From JBBRWV01 sp038248985 (GTDB taxonomy: Bacteria; Planctomycetota; Phycisphaerae; WQYP01): a stretch of DNA of 43,591 nucleotides. Within the stretch, counting starts at the first letter, position 1. Every line of letters starts with the position of its first letter. This document shows positions 17,845 to 26,214 of the stretch, in pieces. Both the position numbers and the translations under genes were made by a program. The notes under the pieces were generated by a model that ran no database searches, was not told the origin of the DNA, and saw nothing but the letters and a program-made list of their open reading frames with translations. Location of the stretch: positions 1 to 43,591 of the forward strand of contig JBBRWV010000013.1 of the NCBI GenBank assembly GCA_038248985.1. The letters are read 5' to 3'.

Positions 17845-18052
17845 GATGGGGATTGTACCGGGCGATTTGTGCGCGGCTACTGAAATCCGGGCAGAGCGGG
17901 CACGGTGTCACCGATCTTCTGAGGGGTGACAATTAAATGGGGCAGCCGAGCGGGACCTGTTCAATCGAGATCATTTGCGACATAGCGGCACCGCGCAAAG
18001 CATTGCGGCAAATTCAGGACATAGAAATCATGAAGGTTGAACTGAGGATGGG

Positions 18053-18541
18053 CTAAGCGGCATCGATTGCTTTGACGATGACTTTGAGGCCTATGACCTG
18101 GAGGACTTCGACCGGGGTGTTGGGGTCAATGACGTGGGATTCGGAGATGCAGTCGATGCGTCGGCCGGCGATTTCGACAGCCCCGGCGGGGCGGAGGGTG
18201 GTCATGGTGATGCCGCGCTGGCCGACGAGTTCCTGGAGTTTGGAGGATTCTGCATGGAAAGGGGTGGCGGTGGCGTCGTCCGGACCGGCGAGCATGACGC
18301 GTTTGCCCATGGCGGTGCGCGGGTAGATTTTGATGGCGGCGTAGAGGACGAACGGTGCGGCGAGGACGACGAGGATGGCGGAGAGAATGCCGGCCATTTC
18401 ATTGGCCCGGTACATCATGACGACGGCGGCGATGGCGAAAACGGCGGCGCAGATGGAGAGGATGCCGTGGGAGGGAAGGAAGAGTTCGGCCACGACAAAG
18501 GCCAGAGTGACGGCGAAGAGGATGAGAGCGGCGATAATCAA
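18053..18541 (-). CDS. NfeD family membrane protein (short type)
   Basis: This 162-residue protein has three predicted transmembrane helices in the first 80 residues (about 2-22, 28-46 and 49-72), followed by a soluble OB-fold-like NfeD domain (VGQRGITMTTLRPAGAVEIA, ending VLQVIGLKVIVK). NfeD proteins partner with stomatin-like proteins or membrane serine proteases in membrane quality control. Its start codon overlaps the end of the upstream NfeD/ClpP-type protease gene by four bases, so the two are translationally coupled. Its OB domain is clearly similar to that of the upstream protein, which suggests duplication. No stomatin (SPFH) gene follows in the window. Confidence 0.88.
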   Translation of the reverse strand: MIIAALILFAVTLAFVVAELFLPSHGILSICAAVFAIAAVVMMYRANEMAGILSAILVVLAAPFVLYAAIKIYPRTAMGKRVMLAGPDDATATPFHAESSKLQELVGQRGITMTTLRPAGAVEIAGRRIDCISESHVIDPNTPVEVLQVIGLKVIVKAIDAA

Positions 18542-20181
18542 GCGGAGTCTCCGGTGGACGGGGTTGATGAAGGGGTGGCGGGGCGCGGTTTGACGACGAC
18601 GCGATTGCCGAAAATTTCGAGGACTTCGATTTCACTGCCGTGAGAAACAAACTGGCCGTTGGTGACGACATCGACGAGGTGTTGGCCGAAGCGGGCTTTG
18701 CCGGCGGGGCGGAGTTCGGAGGAGGCGATGCCGAGAGCCCCGACGAAGACGGCGTCGGTGGTGGGGCGATCGGCAGAATCGCGGAGGGATTGTTCGATGG
18801 GGGTGGTGACGCCGGTAGGAGGCAGTTGGAGGCGACGGAAGCCGGGAGTGATGTAGAGATAGCGGCTGAGGAAGTAGAAGAGAAAAATCGAGAGAACGGA
18901 CGCGGTGGCGATGACGGACATGCCGCGGGTGAGGGCGTTCCAGGAGGCCCGATTGGTGGGAAGGAATCCGCCGCCAGGTTCAGCGGGGACGAAGCTGGCG
19001 ACGATGCCAACGATCATCAGGAGAATGCCGGGAATGGCGATGAAGCCGGTGCCGCCGAAGATGAAGAAGTCGGAGATGATGAGCACCACGCCGAGGAGAA
19101 TGATGGCGATTTGCCAGGTTTGGGCGAGGCCAGTGAGGAAAGGTGCGCCGATGAGGAGGACAAGACAGATAAGGGCGCCGATGCCGGCGATGGAGATGCC
19201 GGGGTGGGAGAACTCGATGTAGACGAGGACGGCCATGACGAAGAAGAGGATGCCGCGGACCCACCATTGGGTGAGCCACATGGTGGCGAGTTCGGCCCAG
19301 TTAAAATCGAGGACAAGGACATCGCCGGTGATGTTCAGGGCGGCGCGAAGCTGGGCTTCGTTATCGATGCGGGCCTTGGCGAGGCCCATGGCGATGGCGC
19401 GTTCGGGCGCAACGGTGAGGAGCTGGCCGGCGGAATCAACAGTGTTCACGAAGACCCAGGGGCGGCTGACCCCCCCGCCGGGAAGGGGTGTTTGGACGCC
19501 CAGAAGTTTTTCGCGTTCCACGGTGTCGACAAATTTGACGGAGCCATCATCCTTGTTTTTCATTTCGTGGATTTCGATGGAGGGCTGGATCATGGCCCAC
19601 AGAACGGTGCGGTTGTAGTGATTACGGTCAGCGGAATCTTCGAGATCCTGCAGAAGAGGGGATTCGATTTTGGCGCGTTCCGCAGCGCCCAGGGGAATCA
19701 TGGAGTCGCCGGAAACAGCAATGGGAGCAGCGTCACCCATGGTGGCGCCGTTGACCATGACGATCTGCTGGCAGGAGACCGCGACGATGGCGCCGGCGGA
19801 ATAGGCTTTGTCGTTGACCCAGGCGACGGTGGCGAATGAGCCTTGGGAAGCATCAGGAAGCCTCTTGGTGAATTTGCTCATTTCGAGGGCGCTGGTGAGC
19901 AGCCCGCCGTAGGTGTCGAGTTCATAGACGAGGATCGTGCAACCTTGTTTGCGGGCGATATCCACGCGGCGGTGAAGGCTTTTGAGCATCATGTCATTGA
20001 CTTCGCCATGGAGCTTGATGATGGCAGCGCTTTTATGCTCGGGCTGGAGGGATTTGCCGGCCGCAGCAATGTCTCGCGGTACAGCATCGGCGACGGGCGC
20101 AACGTCCTGCGCGAGGGCGAAGCTGGCGAAGAGGAGGAAGGCTGCCAGGACGAAGAGGAAAATGTTTGCGTGGTTTTTCAT
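18538..20181 (-). CDS. NfeD/ClpP-class membrane serine protease
   Basis: The 547-residue protein has a cleavable signal peptide (about 1-24), a ClpP/SppA-like protease domain (about 55-290), a block of four to five transmembrane helices (about 315-460), and a C-terminal NfeD OB domain (VGALGIASSELRPAGKARFG, near 485-535). The catalytic Ser is probably that of the AYSAGAIVAV motif, and a Lys in AERAKIES is in place for the Ser-Lys dyad. The family cleaves hydrophobic segments of membrane partner proteins. It is followed with a four-base overlap by a second NfeD gene. It is transcribed divergently from lysA. Confidence 0.9.
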   Translation of the reverse strand: MKNHANIFLFVLAAFLLFASFALAQDVAPVADAVPRDIAAAGKSLQPEHKSAAIIKLHGEVNDMMLKSLHRRVDIARKQGCTILVYELDTYGGLLTSALEMSKFTKRLPDASQGSFATVAWVNDKAYSAGAIVAVSCQQIVMVNGATMGDAAPIAVSGDSMIPLGAAERAKIESPLLQDLEDSADRNHYNRTVLWAMIQPSIEIHEMKNKDDGSVKFVDTVEREKLLGVQTPLPGGGVSRPWVFVNTVDSAGQLLTVAPERAIAMGLAKARIDNEAQLRAALNITGDVLVLDFNWAELATMWLTQWWVRGILFFVMAVLVYIEFSHPGISIAGIGALICLVLLIGAPFLTGLAQTWQIAIILLGVVLIISDFFIFGGTGFIAIPGILLMIVGIVASFVPAEPGGGFLPTNRASWNALTRGMSVIATASVLSIFLFYFLSRYLYITPGFRRLQLPPTGVTTPIEQSLRDSADRPTTDAVFVGALGIASSELRPAGKARFGQHLVDVVTNGQFVSHGSEIEVLEIFGNRVVVKPRPATPSSTPSTGDSA

Positions 20182-20240
20182 ACGCGTATCATACCGATGA
20201 TTGGGAAGTTGGGCAGGTCTTTTGAACTATCCTTCGCGGG

Positions 20241-20269
20241 CGGACAAAATCGCGCGGCGGCGATACAAT
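20241..20269 (+). promoter_or_regulatory. Candidate lysA promoter
   Basis: CGGACA at 20241-20246 (four of six) and TACAAT at 20264-20269 (five of six) are separated by 17 bp. The predicted start near 20276 gives a 30-base leader that contains the AAGGAA ribosome-binding sequence at 20292-20297. Confidence 0.45.
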
Positions 20270-20305
20270 GAACGGCTTGTTTTGATGCTGTAAGGAAAGC
20301 AGGTT

Positions 20306-21607
20306 ATGGATCATTTTGTCTACCGGGATGGGCAGTTGTTTGCGGAGGATGTCGCGGTCAGCAAGATTGCCGCGGAGGTGGGGACGCCAGTTTACATTTA
20401 CAGCAAGACGACGTTGCTGACGCACTATCAGCGGATAGCGGAGGCGTTTGCGCCGTTGCGGCCGATCATTTGCTATTCGATCAAGAGCTGCGGGAATCTG
20501 AATCTGGTGAAGGATCTGGTGAAGGCGGGGTCGGGCATGGACGTGACGAGCGGGGGCGAGCTGTATCGGGCACTGAAGGGTGGGTGCGACGCGAAGAGAA
20601 TCGTTTTTGCCGGCGTGGGGAAGACGGATAAGGAGATCGATGAAGCGCTGTGTGCGGGAGGGGCGGGCATTGGATGGTTCAACATTGAGAGCGAGGAGGA
20701 GTTCTGGAATCTGGAACGACTGGCGGGATTGAAAGGGGTAAGTGCGCGCGGGGCGTTGCGAGTTAATCCGGATGTGGAAAACCAAGGGGGGACACATGCC
20801 AAGACGTTCACCGGGAAGAAGGAGACGAAATTTGGCGTGGATATTGACCGGGCGGCGGCCTTCTTTCGGGCGGCACGCAAGGCGCAACATGCGAAATTGA
20901 ATGCGATCCATCTGCACATTGGCAGCCCGATCAAAGTAACGGAACCGTATGTGGATGCGATTACCAAGGCGCTGGCGCTGATCGATGAACTGGCGGGTGA
21001 AGGGATCGTGATCGACACGCTGGATATTGGCGGCGGGTTTGCGGCGTTCTACGAAGGGAATGAAGCGCCACCGGCGAGCGCGTACGCGGCGGCGATTGTG
21101 CCGCTGTTGCTGGAGCGCGTGGAGAAGGGGTTGCAGATTATTCTGGAACCGGGGCGTTCGATCGCGTGCAATGCGGGTATTTTGCTGGCGCAAGTGCAGT
21201 ACACCAAGCAGGGCGGGATGAAGAAATTTGTGATCGTGGATGCGGCGATGAATGATTTGATTCGGCCGACCCTGTATGAGAGTTACCATTTCATCTGGGG
21301 GGCGAACCCGGGTGCGCGGTTGATGCCGCCGAATCGGCAGAGCACGTTGCGGGTGGAGGGGGATGAGAAGGTGGATGTGGTCGGGCCGATCTGCGAGAGC
21401 GGGGATTACCTGGCGAAGGATCGTTATTTGCCGGTGCTGAAACGCGGGGACTTGGTGGCGATTTTTTCGGCCGGGGCATACGGGATGGCGATGGCGAGCA
21501 ACTACAATGCGCGGCCGCGTGCGGCGGAGGTGCTGGTGCAAGGGTCGAAATACACGATCATTCGCAAGCGCGAGACGTACGAGGACCTGGTGCGCGGCGA
21601 AGTGTGA
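20306..21607 (+). CDS. lysA: Diaminopimelate decarboxylase
   Basis: LysA makes lysine from meso-diaminopimelate with pyridoxal phosphate. The 433-residue fold-type III enzyme has the PLP Lys at residue 60 (CYSIKSCGN, in place of the usual YAxKAN), the phosphate-binding GGGF near 235-238, the EPGRSI motif near 275, the active-site CESGDYLAKD near 360, and YGMAMASNYNARPRAAEVLV at the C-terminus. AAGGAA lies eight bases upstream of the ATG. It stands alone on the plus strand, convergent with the next gene, whose stop is only nine bases away. Confidence 0.96.
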   Translation: MDHFVYRDGQLFAEDVAVSKIAAEVGTPVYIYSKTTLLTHYQRIAEAFAPLRPIICYSIKSCGNLNLVKDLVKAGSGMDVTSGGELYRALKGGCDAKRIVFAGVGKTDKEIDEALCAGGAGIGWFNIESEEEFWNLERLAGLKGVSARGALRVNPDVENQGGTHAKTFTGKKETKFGVDIDRAAAFFRAARKAQHAKLNAIHLHIGSPIKVTEPYVDAITKALALIDELAGEGIVIDTLDIGGGFAAFYEGNEAPPASAYAAAIVPLLLERVEKGLQIILEPGRSIACNAGILLAQVQYTKQGGMKKFVIVDAAMNDLIRPTLYESYHFIWGANPGARLMPPNRQSTLRVEGDEKVDVVGPICESGDYLAKDRYLPVLKRGDLVAIFSAGAYGMAMASNYNARPRAAEVLVQGSKYTIIRKRETYEDLVRGEV

Positions 21608-21616
21608 GGCGTCTGG

Positions 21617-21934
21617 TTATTTGAGGCCGGGGATGAATTCCTTGATTTGCGGCCAGAACCACCACGTCAGAACAGCCAGGACGAAGAGCACGTCAAAGAG
21701 CAGGAAGAGGGCGAGGAACCGGGATTTGTTGGGGCGGGCGGAGGAGGGGCGTTCATCGGCGACGCGGCCGACGCCATGAGTCCCGCCGGATTCGCCCTGG
21801 ACGATTTCGACGCGGACGACTTCGATGCCCTGTTTGAGGGCTTCGCGTTCGGCCTGGGCTTTGGATTGAGCTTCAAACTCCAGTTCGACGCGAATGGCGT
21901 TGTCTTTGCGATGGCCTACGACGCGGAATTTCAT
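21617..21934 (-). CDS. Small tail-anchored-type membrane protein
   Basis: I do not recognise this gene. I start it at the ATG at 21934 (105 residues) because GAGGAG lies six bases upstream; the longer frame starts within this ribosome-binding sequence region. The first 50 residues form a small soluble domain (MKFRVVGHRKDN, then Ala/Glu-rich) that resembles short modules recognising other proteins. A Ser/Pro/Arg linker follows, and one transmembrane helix (about 75-97, LALFLLFDVLFVLAVLTWWF) near the C-terminus. The tail faces away from the soluble part. It is divergent from the Uma2 gene and convergent with lysA. Confidence 0.7.
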   Translation of the reverse strand: MKFRVVGHRKDNAIRVELEFEAQSKAQAEREALKQGIEVVRVEIVQGESGGTHGVGRVADERPSSARPNKSRFLALFLLFDVLFVLAVLTWWFWPQIKEFIPGLK

Positions 21935-21968
21935 ATGCTTCTCCTCACGTAACATGCGACCGCCGGGA

Positions 21969-22002
21969 AGTATACAAAAGCGGGTGGGGGGTGTGATATA
22001 CT
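21969..22002. promoter_or_regulatory. Divergent -10 boxes
   Basis: TATACT occurs twice in opposite directions: on the plus strand at 21997-22002, preceded by TG as an extended -10 and 20 bases before the Uma2 ATG, and on the minus strand at 21974-21969, about 35 bases before the small membrane protein gene. No good -35 is seen for either. Confidence 0.45.
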
Positions 22003-22021
22003 AAAATAAAAAAGGTGAAAG

Positions 22022-22618
22022 ATGACGATTGCTGAGACAGTTCGGGCAGCGGGCAAAGCGGGAGAGCGGCCCAAGACGCTGCTGACGGCGGAGCAGTATT
22101 CGCAGTTGGGGCGCGATCCGGTGGGGGTGCGATTGGAGTTGGTCAATGGAGAAATACTTGTGAGTCCGCGCCCGAATTATTTCCATTCATCGGTCGTGAT
22201 TAATCTGATTGGCATCTTGCAGCCGTATTTACGGCAGAAAAAGTTGGGGCAACTGTTACAGGATATGGACACGCCGTTTGATAAATTTACGGTGCGACGA
22301 CCGGACATCCTTTTTATTGCGGCCGATCGAATCAAGAGCGTCGTCTTGGGCAATCGATTGGTGGGTGTGCCGGATTTGGCCGTCGAAGTGGTCTCGCCGC
22401 ACAATGTGGAAACGGATACGGTGGATAAATTCGCTTTGTACGAGAAGCACGGCATTCGTTGGTACTGGATTATTGATCCGGAGGATAAAACGGCGAAGTG
22501 CTTTGAGTTGCGGGAAGAAAAATATGTGCTGGCGGCCGCGGGAAAGGGCGCGGATGTGGTACGGTTTGTGCCGTTTGGGGAGTTGGAGATACTACTGGGA
22601 GAGATTTGGCCGACGTGA
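22022..22618 (+). CDS. Uma2 family endonuclease (DUF820)
   Basis: This 198-residue protein has the PD-(D/E)XK-type core of the Uma2 family: VRLELVNGEILVSPRPN near the start, the catalytic Asp in RRPDILFI (near residue 95) and the Glu in DLAVEVVSPHN, followed by KFALYEKHGIRWYWIIDPE. The family is common in cyanobacteria and PVC bacteria; its cellular job is unsettled and a link to mobile elements is only inferred. An AAGGTG ribosome-binding sequence lies before the ATG. Confidence 0.9.
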   Translation: MTIAETVRAAGKAGERPKTLLTAEQYSQLGRDPVGVRLELVNGEILVSPRPNYFHSSVVINLIGILQPYLRQKKLGQLLQDMDTPFDKFTVRRPDILFIAADRIKSVVLGNRLVGVPDLAVEVVSPHNVETDTVDKFALYEKHGIRWYWIIDPEDKTAKCFELREEKYVLAAAGKGADVVRFVPFGELEILLGEIWPT

Positions 22619-22660
22619 GCGCGCGTGGGGAAACGGTGGGAGAATAAAGGGTGGGATTGA

Positions 22661-22692
22661 CCTGTTGAAATCGCCTGTAACAGGCCGATAAC
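22661..22692 (+). promoter_or_regulatory. Candidate promoter and inverted repeat before hldE-like gene
   Basis: TTGAAA (22665-22670), a 16-bp spacer and GATAAC (22687-22692) form a candidate promoter. The start would fall at or next to the ATG at 22699, so the mRNA may be leaderless; no ribosome-binding sequence is visible. A perfect inverted repeat CCTGTT/AACAGG at 22661-22684 overlaps the -35 and spacer and could be an operator. Confidence 0.35.
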
Positions 22693-22698
22693 TCAGTT

Positions 22699-24309
22699 AT
22701 GACCACCAACTCTTCCACACGGGCTCGGCATACTTTTCACCGTAAAATCGTGGATTTGGCGGCGTTGTGCGGACACCGCGATACCGCGCGACGGTCGGGC
22801 AAGACCTTTGTGCATTGTCACGGGTGCTTCGATATTGTGCATCCGGGGCACATTCGTTATTTGCAGTTTGCGAAACAGCAGGGGGATATTTTGCTGGTGT
22901 CGCTAACGGGCGACCCGCACGTGGGCAAGGGTGAAGGCCGGCCGTACGTGCCGCAGGAATTGCGGGCGGAGAATCTTGCGGCATTGGAATTTGTCGATTA
23001 CGTGTACATCAATGCGACGCCGACGGCGGTGGAGCTTTTGGGCGCGGTGAAGCCGGACATTTACATCAAGGGACGGGAGTACGAGCACAATGTGCATCCT
23101 GGTTTTTTGAAAGAAAAGCAGGCGGTGGAAAATTATGGCGGGCGGGTGATTTTTTCTTCCGGCGATATTGTGTATTCCTCTTCACAGATCATCGACAGCT
23201 ATGCCCAGCGGCTCGATCTGGAGCAGGAGAAACTGGAACTCTTCTGCAAGCGGTATGCGATTGCACGTTCCACGCTGCTGGAGATCATGGACAATATTGT
23301 GGATCGGCAGTTTGTGGTGGTGGGCGATGTGGTGCTGGATCGCTACCAGTATTGCGATGCGACGGATCTGGCGGGGGATGGGCCGATGATGTCGCTGGTG
23401 CCGCTGGAGAAGCGTGATTACCTGGGCGGGGCCGCGATGGTGGCGAAGCATCTGGCGGGATTGGGCGGGGAGCCGACACTGATTTGTTCGCTGGGCACCG
23501 ATGATGCCTCCGATGCGGCGATGGATGACTTGGAGGCGGCGGGGGTACACGTGCTGCCGATACGCAACCGCAAAAAGATCGCCATGAAGACGCGGTTCGT
23601 TGTGGACACGCAAAAGCTCTTTACGCTGGACGAATCACCCACGACGCCGACGGATTCGGCCAATGAGCGGTATATCCACGAACAGGTGCGGAAGTTGGCA
23701 GCACCGGCGAGTTCGTTGGTGATGTACGACGCAGGGCTGGGTTTGCTGACTGATGCGCTGGCGTCGAATATTTTGATCACGGTGCATGGGCAAGGATCGC
23801 CGGAGGAACGGTACGGCAAGTTGATCGGCGGGACGGCGGGATCGCGCGGGCGTATTTTGCGGATGCTGGATGCGGATCTTTTGGTGACATCCGAACGTGG
23901 CTTGCGCGTGGCAATGCGCGACCATGAGCAGGGCGTTTCGGCGCTGGCGTATCGCTTGTTAAATGATGCGCGCGGGCGGGCGATGTTGATGCCGCTGGGC
24001 AAGAAAGGGCTGCTGGCGTTTGATGCCCAGGAGGTGGGGACGGCCGGGCAAGCATGGGAAGGCAAACTCCGCAGCGAATACCTGGCGAGTCCATTCAATG
24101 GCCACACGACCGGGATCGACCGGCTCGGCTTTGATGAAGCATTGCTGGCCGTGGCCGCGGGAATGCTGGGCGGTGGTGGAAATGTTCATCAGGCGGCGTA
24201 TGTGGCGCTGGCGGGGGCGATTCTGGAATCGCGGCAGATGGGGCATCATCCGCTGGATGGACATGAGCTGCGGCAGATACTGGATGGGCGCGCGGAATTG
24301 GCGGAGTGA
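22699..24309 (+). CDS. HldE-like fusion, adenylyltransferase then PfkB kinase
   Basis: HldE of LPS heptose synthesis phosphorylates and then adenylylates heptose. Here the order is reversed: a nucleotidyltransferase domain comes first (about 33-165, with HGCFDIVHPGH at 41-51 and DIYIKGREYEHN at 120-131), and a PfkB-like sugar kinase domain second (about 203-530, with VVGDVVLDRY and the GGAAMVAKHLAGLGG motif at 243-257). The kinase motif that should read GAGD is GIDRLG at 472-477, so the anion hole and catalytic Asp seem altered; the kinase may be inactive or work on another substrate. At 536 residues the chain is longer than E. coli HldE (477). HldD is encoded 5 kb away. No ribosome-binding sequence precedes the ATG. 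Confidence 0.82.
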   Translation: MTTNSSTRARHTFHRKIVDLAALCGHRDTARRSGKTFVHCHGCFDIVHPGHIRYLQFAKQQGDILLVSLTGDPHVGKGEGRPYVPQELRAENLAALEFVDYVYINATPTAVELLGAVKPDIYIKGREYEHNVHPGFLKEKQAVENYGGRVIFSSGDIVYSSSQIIDSYAQRLDLEQEKLELFCKRYAIARSTLLEIMDNIVDRQFVVVGDVVLDRYQYCDATDLAGDGPMMSLVPLEKRDYLGGAAMVAKHLAGLGGEPTLICSLGTDDASDAAMDDLEAAGVHVLPIRNRKKIAMKTRFVVDTQKLFTLDESPTTPTDSANERYIHEQVRKLAAPASSLVMYDAGLGLLTDALASNILITVHGQGSPEERYGKLIGGTAGSRGRILRMLDADLLVTSERGLRVAMRDHEQGVSALAYRLLNDARGRAMLMPLGKKGLLAFDAQEVGTAGQAWEGKLRSEYLASPFNGHTTGIDRLGFDEALLAVAAGMLGGGGNVHQAAYVALAGAILESRQMGHHPLDGHELRQILDGRAELAE

Positions 24310-24414
24310 GCGGGTGGGGATTCTTGCTTTAAATTGTTGGTGGAGATGGGAACTTTTCTTGGTGGGTAGGAACGCGCGGGACTATGATGCAACAAGATTT
24401 AGCGGAGGCGTTTT

Positions 24415-25245
24415 ATGGTCGATCAACTGATGGCGCGTTCGAATGAGCCGGGGCCGCAGGATATGTGGCGGATATTCCGGATCATGGCGGAGTTTGTGGA
24501 TGGGTTTGAAACGATGGCGCGGGTGGGGCCGGCGGTGGCGGTTTTTGGTTCGGCACGGACGCGGCCGGATGACAAGTATTACAAAATGGCGGAGGATCTG
24601 GGGCGGGCGTTGGCGAAGCGGAATTTTGGAGTGATCACCGGGGGCGGGCCGGGCATCATGGAGGCGGCGAACAAAGGGGCGCGGGAAGTGGAAGGGGGCG
24701 TGTCGATCGGCATGAACATTTCGTTGCCGATGGAGCAGAAAAACAATGCGTATCAGAATATCTCGGTGAATCATCATTACTTCTTTGTGCGTAAGGTGAT
24801 GTTCGTCAAGTACAGCCATGCGTTTGTGTGTTTTCCGGGCGGGTTCGGGACGATGGATGAATTCTTTGAATCACTGACGTTGATTCAGACGTTGAAGATT
24901 GATCCGTTTCCGGTCGTGCTGATCGGTTCGGAATTCTGGTCGGGGCTGATTGAGTGGTTGCGCGAAACGATGCTGGAACGGTTTGGCTACATTCATGGAA
25001 AAGACTTGAATCTGTTCCGGATCATGGACGACGTGGAGGAGGCGGCGGAAGTGATTGCCAAATGCGAGGCGGGGAAATGCTGGATCACGCCGGAGCAGCC
25101 GCCGGTGATGCCGACGGTGGTTTCCGCGCGGGCGCAGGAAGTATCGGCGGAGGGGACGCGGTATGGGATCAGTCCGAAGCCGGCGGATGCGGTGACTTCG
25201 CCGGTGAGTGCGGCGCAGAATGCGCAGGATTTTCCTCAGGGGTGA
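24415..25245 (+). CDS. LOG family Rossmann-fold protein (TIGR00730)
   Basis: This 276-residue protein carries the family motifs: GGGPGIMEAANKGA near 80-93 and PGGFGTMDEFFE near 141-152, the Lys/Arg-Glu pocket of nucleoside 5'-monophosphate phosphoribohydrolases (LOG/PpnN type). Members release a base from a nucleoside monophosphate. GGAGG at 24404-24408 supports the start. The C-terminal 50 residues after CWITPEQPP are low-complexity and overlap the end of the convergent hydrolase gene by 77 bp. Confidence 0.9.
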   Translation: MVDQLMARSNEPGPQDMWRIFRIMAEFVDGFETMARVGPAVAVFGSARTRPDDKYYKMAEDLGRALAKRNFGVITGGGPGIMEAANKGAREVEGGVSIGMNISLPMEQKNNAYQNISVNHHYFFVRKVMFVKYSHAFVCFPGGFGTMDEFFESLTLIQTLKIDPFPVVLIGSEFWSGLIEWLRETMLERFGYIHGKDLNLFRIMDDVEEAAEVIAKCEAGKCWITPEQPPVMPTVVSARAQEVSAEGTRYGISPKPADAVTSPVSAAQNAQDFPQG

Positions 25246-26197
25246 GTTGCGCGGCGACGGCCACGGAAGTTGTCGATGCACCCAAATGTTGATCGAACCA
25301 TTGGCGGGTGATCTTGGGGACTTCGGCGGAAAGGTTGAAGGCGAGGGTCAAGTGGCCATGGGCGGGGAATATTTTCAACTGCGTGGTTTGCGGGGCGGCA
25401 GCGTGGAGGAGCTGGGATTCACTGGCGGTGGTGATGAGGTCGACAGCGCCATGAACCAGGAGAATCGGGATTTTGGTTTTCTGAATGGCGACAAGGGGGC
25501 TGGCGAGGTCGGGATCGAAATTGGCGATTTTGCCGGCGGAATCGACGATGTTTTTGTAATCCGTATCGGAGAGGAAGAGGCCGGGGAGGGGGAGAACGGT
25601 CTGGGCGAAACTTTTGACTTCGGTGCGCAGGTTGGCGAAGGGGGAGACGGCGACGACGGCGCGGACCCGCGGATCGATGGCGGCGAGCTGAATGGCGGTT
25701 GCGGCGCCCAGCGAGACGCCGTAGACGCCGACGGTGTCACCGCAGAGTTTGTATTTCTGGAGGAAGGTAATGGCCTGGGAGACGTCGCGAGATTCGACTA
25801 TGCCGAAGGTGACGTGTTCGCCGCTGGATTGGCCGTGGCCGCGGAGGTCGATCATGACGGTGCGGTAGCCGGCTTTCTGCAGGCGTTGCGCTGTGGGGCG
25901 AACACCGTTGTGCGTGGCGATGATCCCGTGCAGGAGGATGATGGTGCCGCGCGGGGGTTGTTCGACGGGTTCGAGGACCCAGACGGCGAGGGTGGCGTCG
26001 GGCGGTCCGACGGGGATGAGGAGTTTTTGCTTGGTGCCGGGGGAAGACGGGGCGGCGTGGGTCGTGACGTCGCCGGGCGCGGCTTTGAAGCCGTACTTGT
26101 TGGGCGCCTCGACCATGTGCTCGGCAAACATTTGCGTGCAGCCGCCGTGAATGGTGACGAAACCGACGAGTGTGAGAAACAAGTAGAAGTAGCGCAT
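25169..26197 (-). CDS. Alpha/beta hydrolase (exported)
   Basis: I start this protein at the ATG at 26197 (342 residues), because the longer frame begins with TTG. An N-terminal hydrophobic segment (about 3-18) is followed by a Cys in HGGC, so export is likely; the lipobox is not canonical. The alpha/beta-hydrolase core has LLHGIIATH (oxyanion region), the nucleophile elbow GVSLG, an Asp in VHGAVDLI and a His in PAHGHLTLA. It resembles exported acyl esterases or BAAT/lysophospholipase-type hydrolases; the substrate is unknown. The 3' end overlaps the LOG gene. The mutase gene lies 17 bp upstream on the same strand and may be co-transcribed. Confidence 0.85.
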   Translation of the reverse strand: MRYFYLFLTLVGFVTIHGGCTQMFAEHMVEAPNKYGFKAAPGDVTTHAAPSSPGTKQKLLIPVGPPDATLAVWVLEPVEQPPRGTIILLHGIIATHNGVRPTAQRLQKAGYRTVMIDLRGHGQSSGEHVTFGIVESRDVSQAITFLQKYKLCGDTVGVYGVSLGAATAIQLAAIDPRVRAVVAVSPFANLRTEVKSFAQTVLPLPGLFLSDTDYKNIVDSAGKIANFDPDLASPLVAIQKTKIPILLVHGAVDLITTASESQLLHAAAPQTTQLKIFPAHGHLTLAFNLSAEVPKITRQWFDQHLGASTTSVAVAAQLTPEENPAHSAPHSPAKSPHPPASD

Positions 26198-26214
26198 GTT
26201 CGTCCAGCGTAAGG

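Noticed and set aside
17930..17990. Minus-strand peptide of about 16 codons between the hydrolase and the NfeD gene
   Set aside because: No ribosome-binding sequence and too short to support without conservation.
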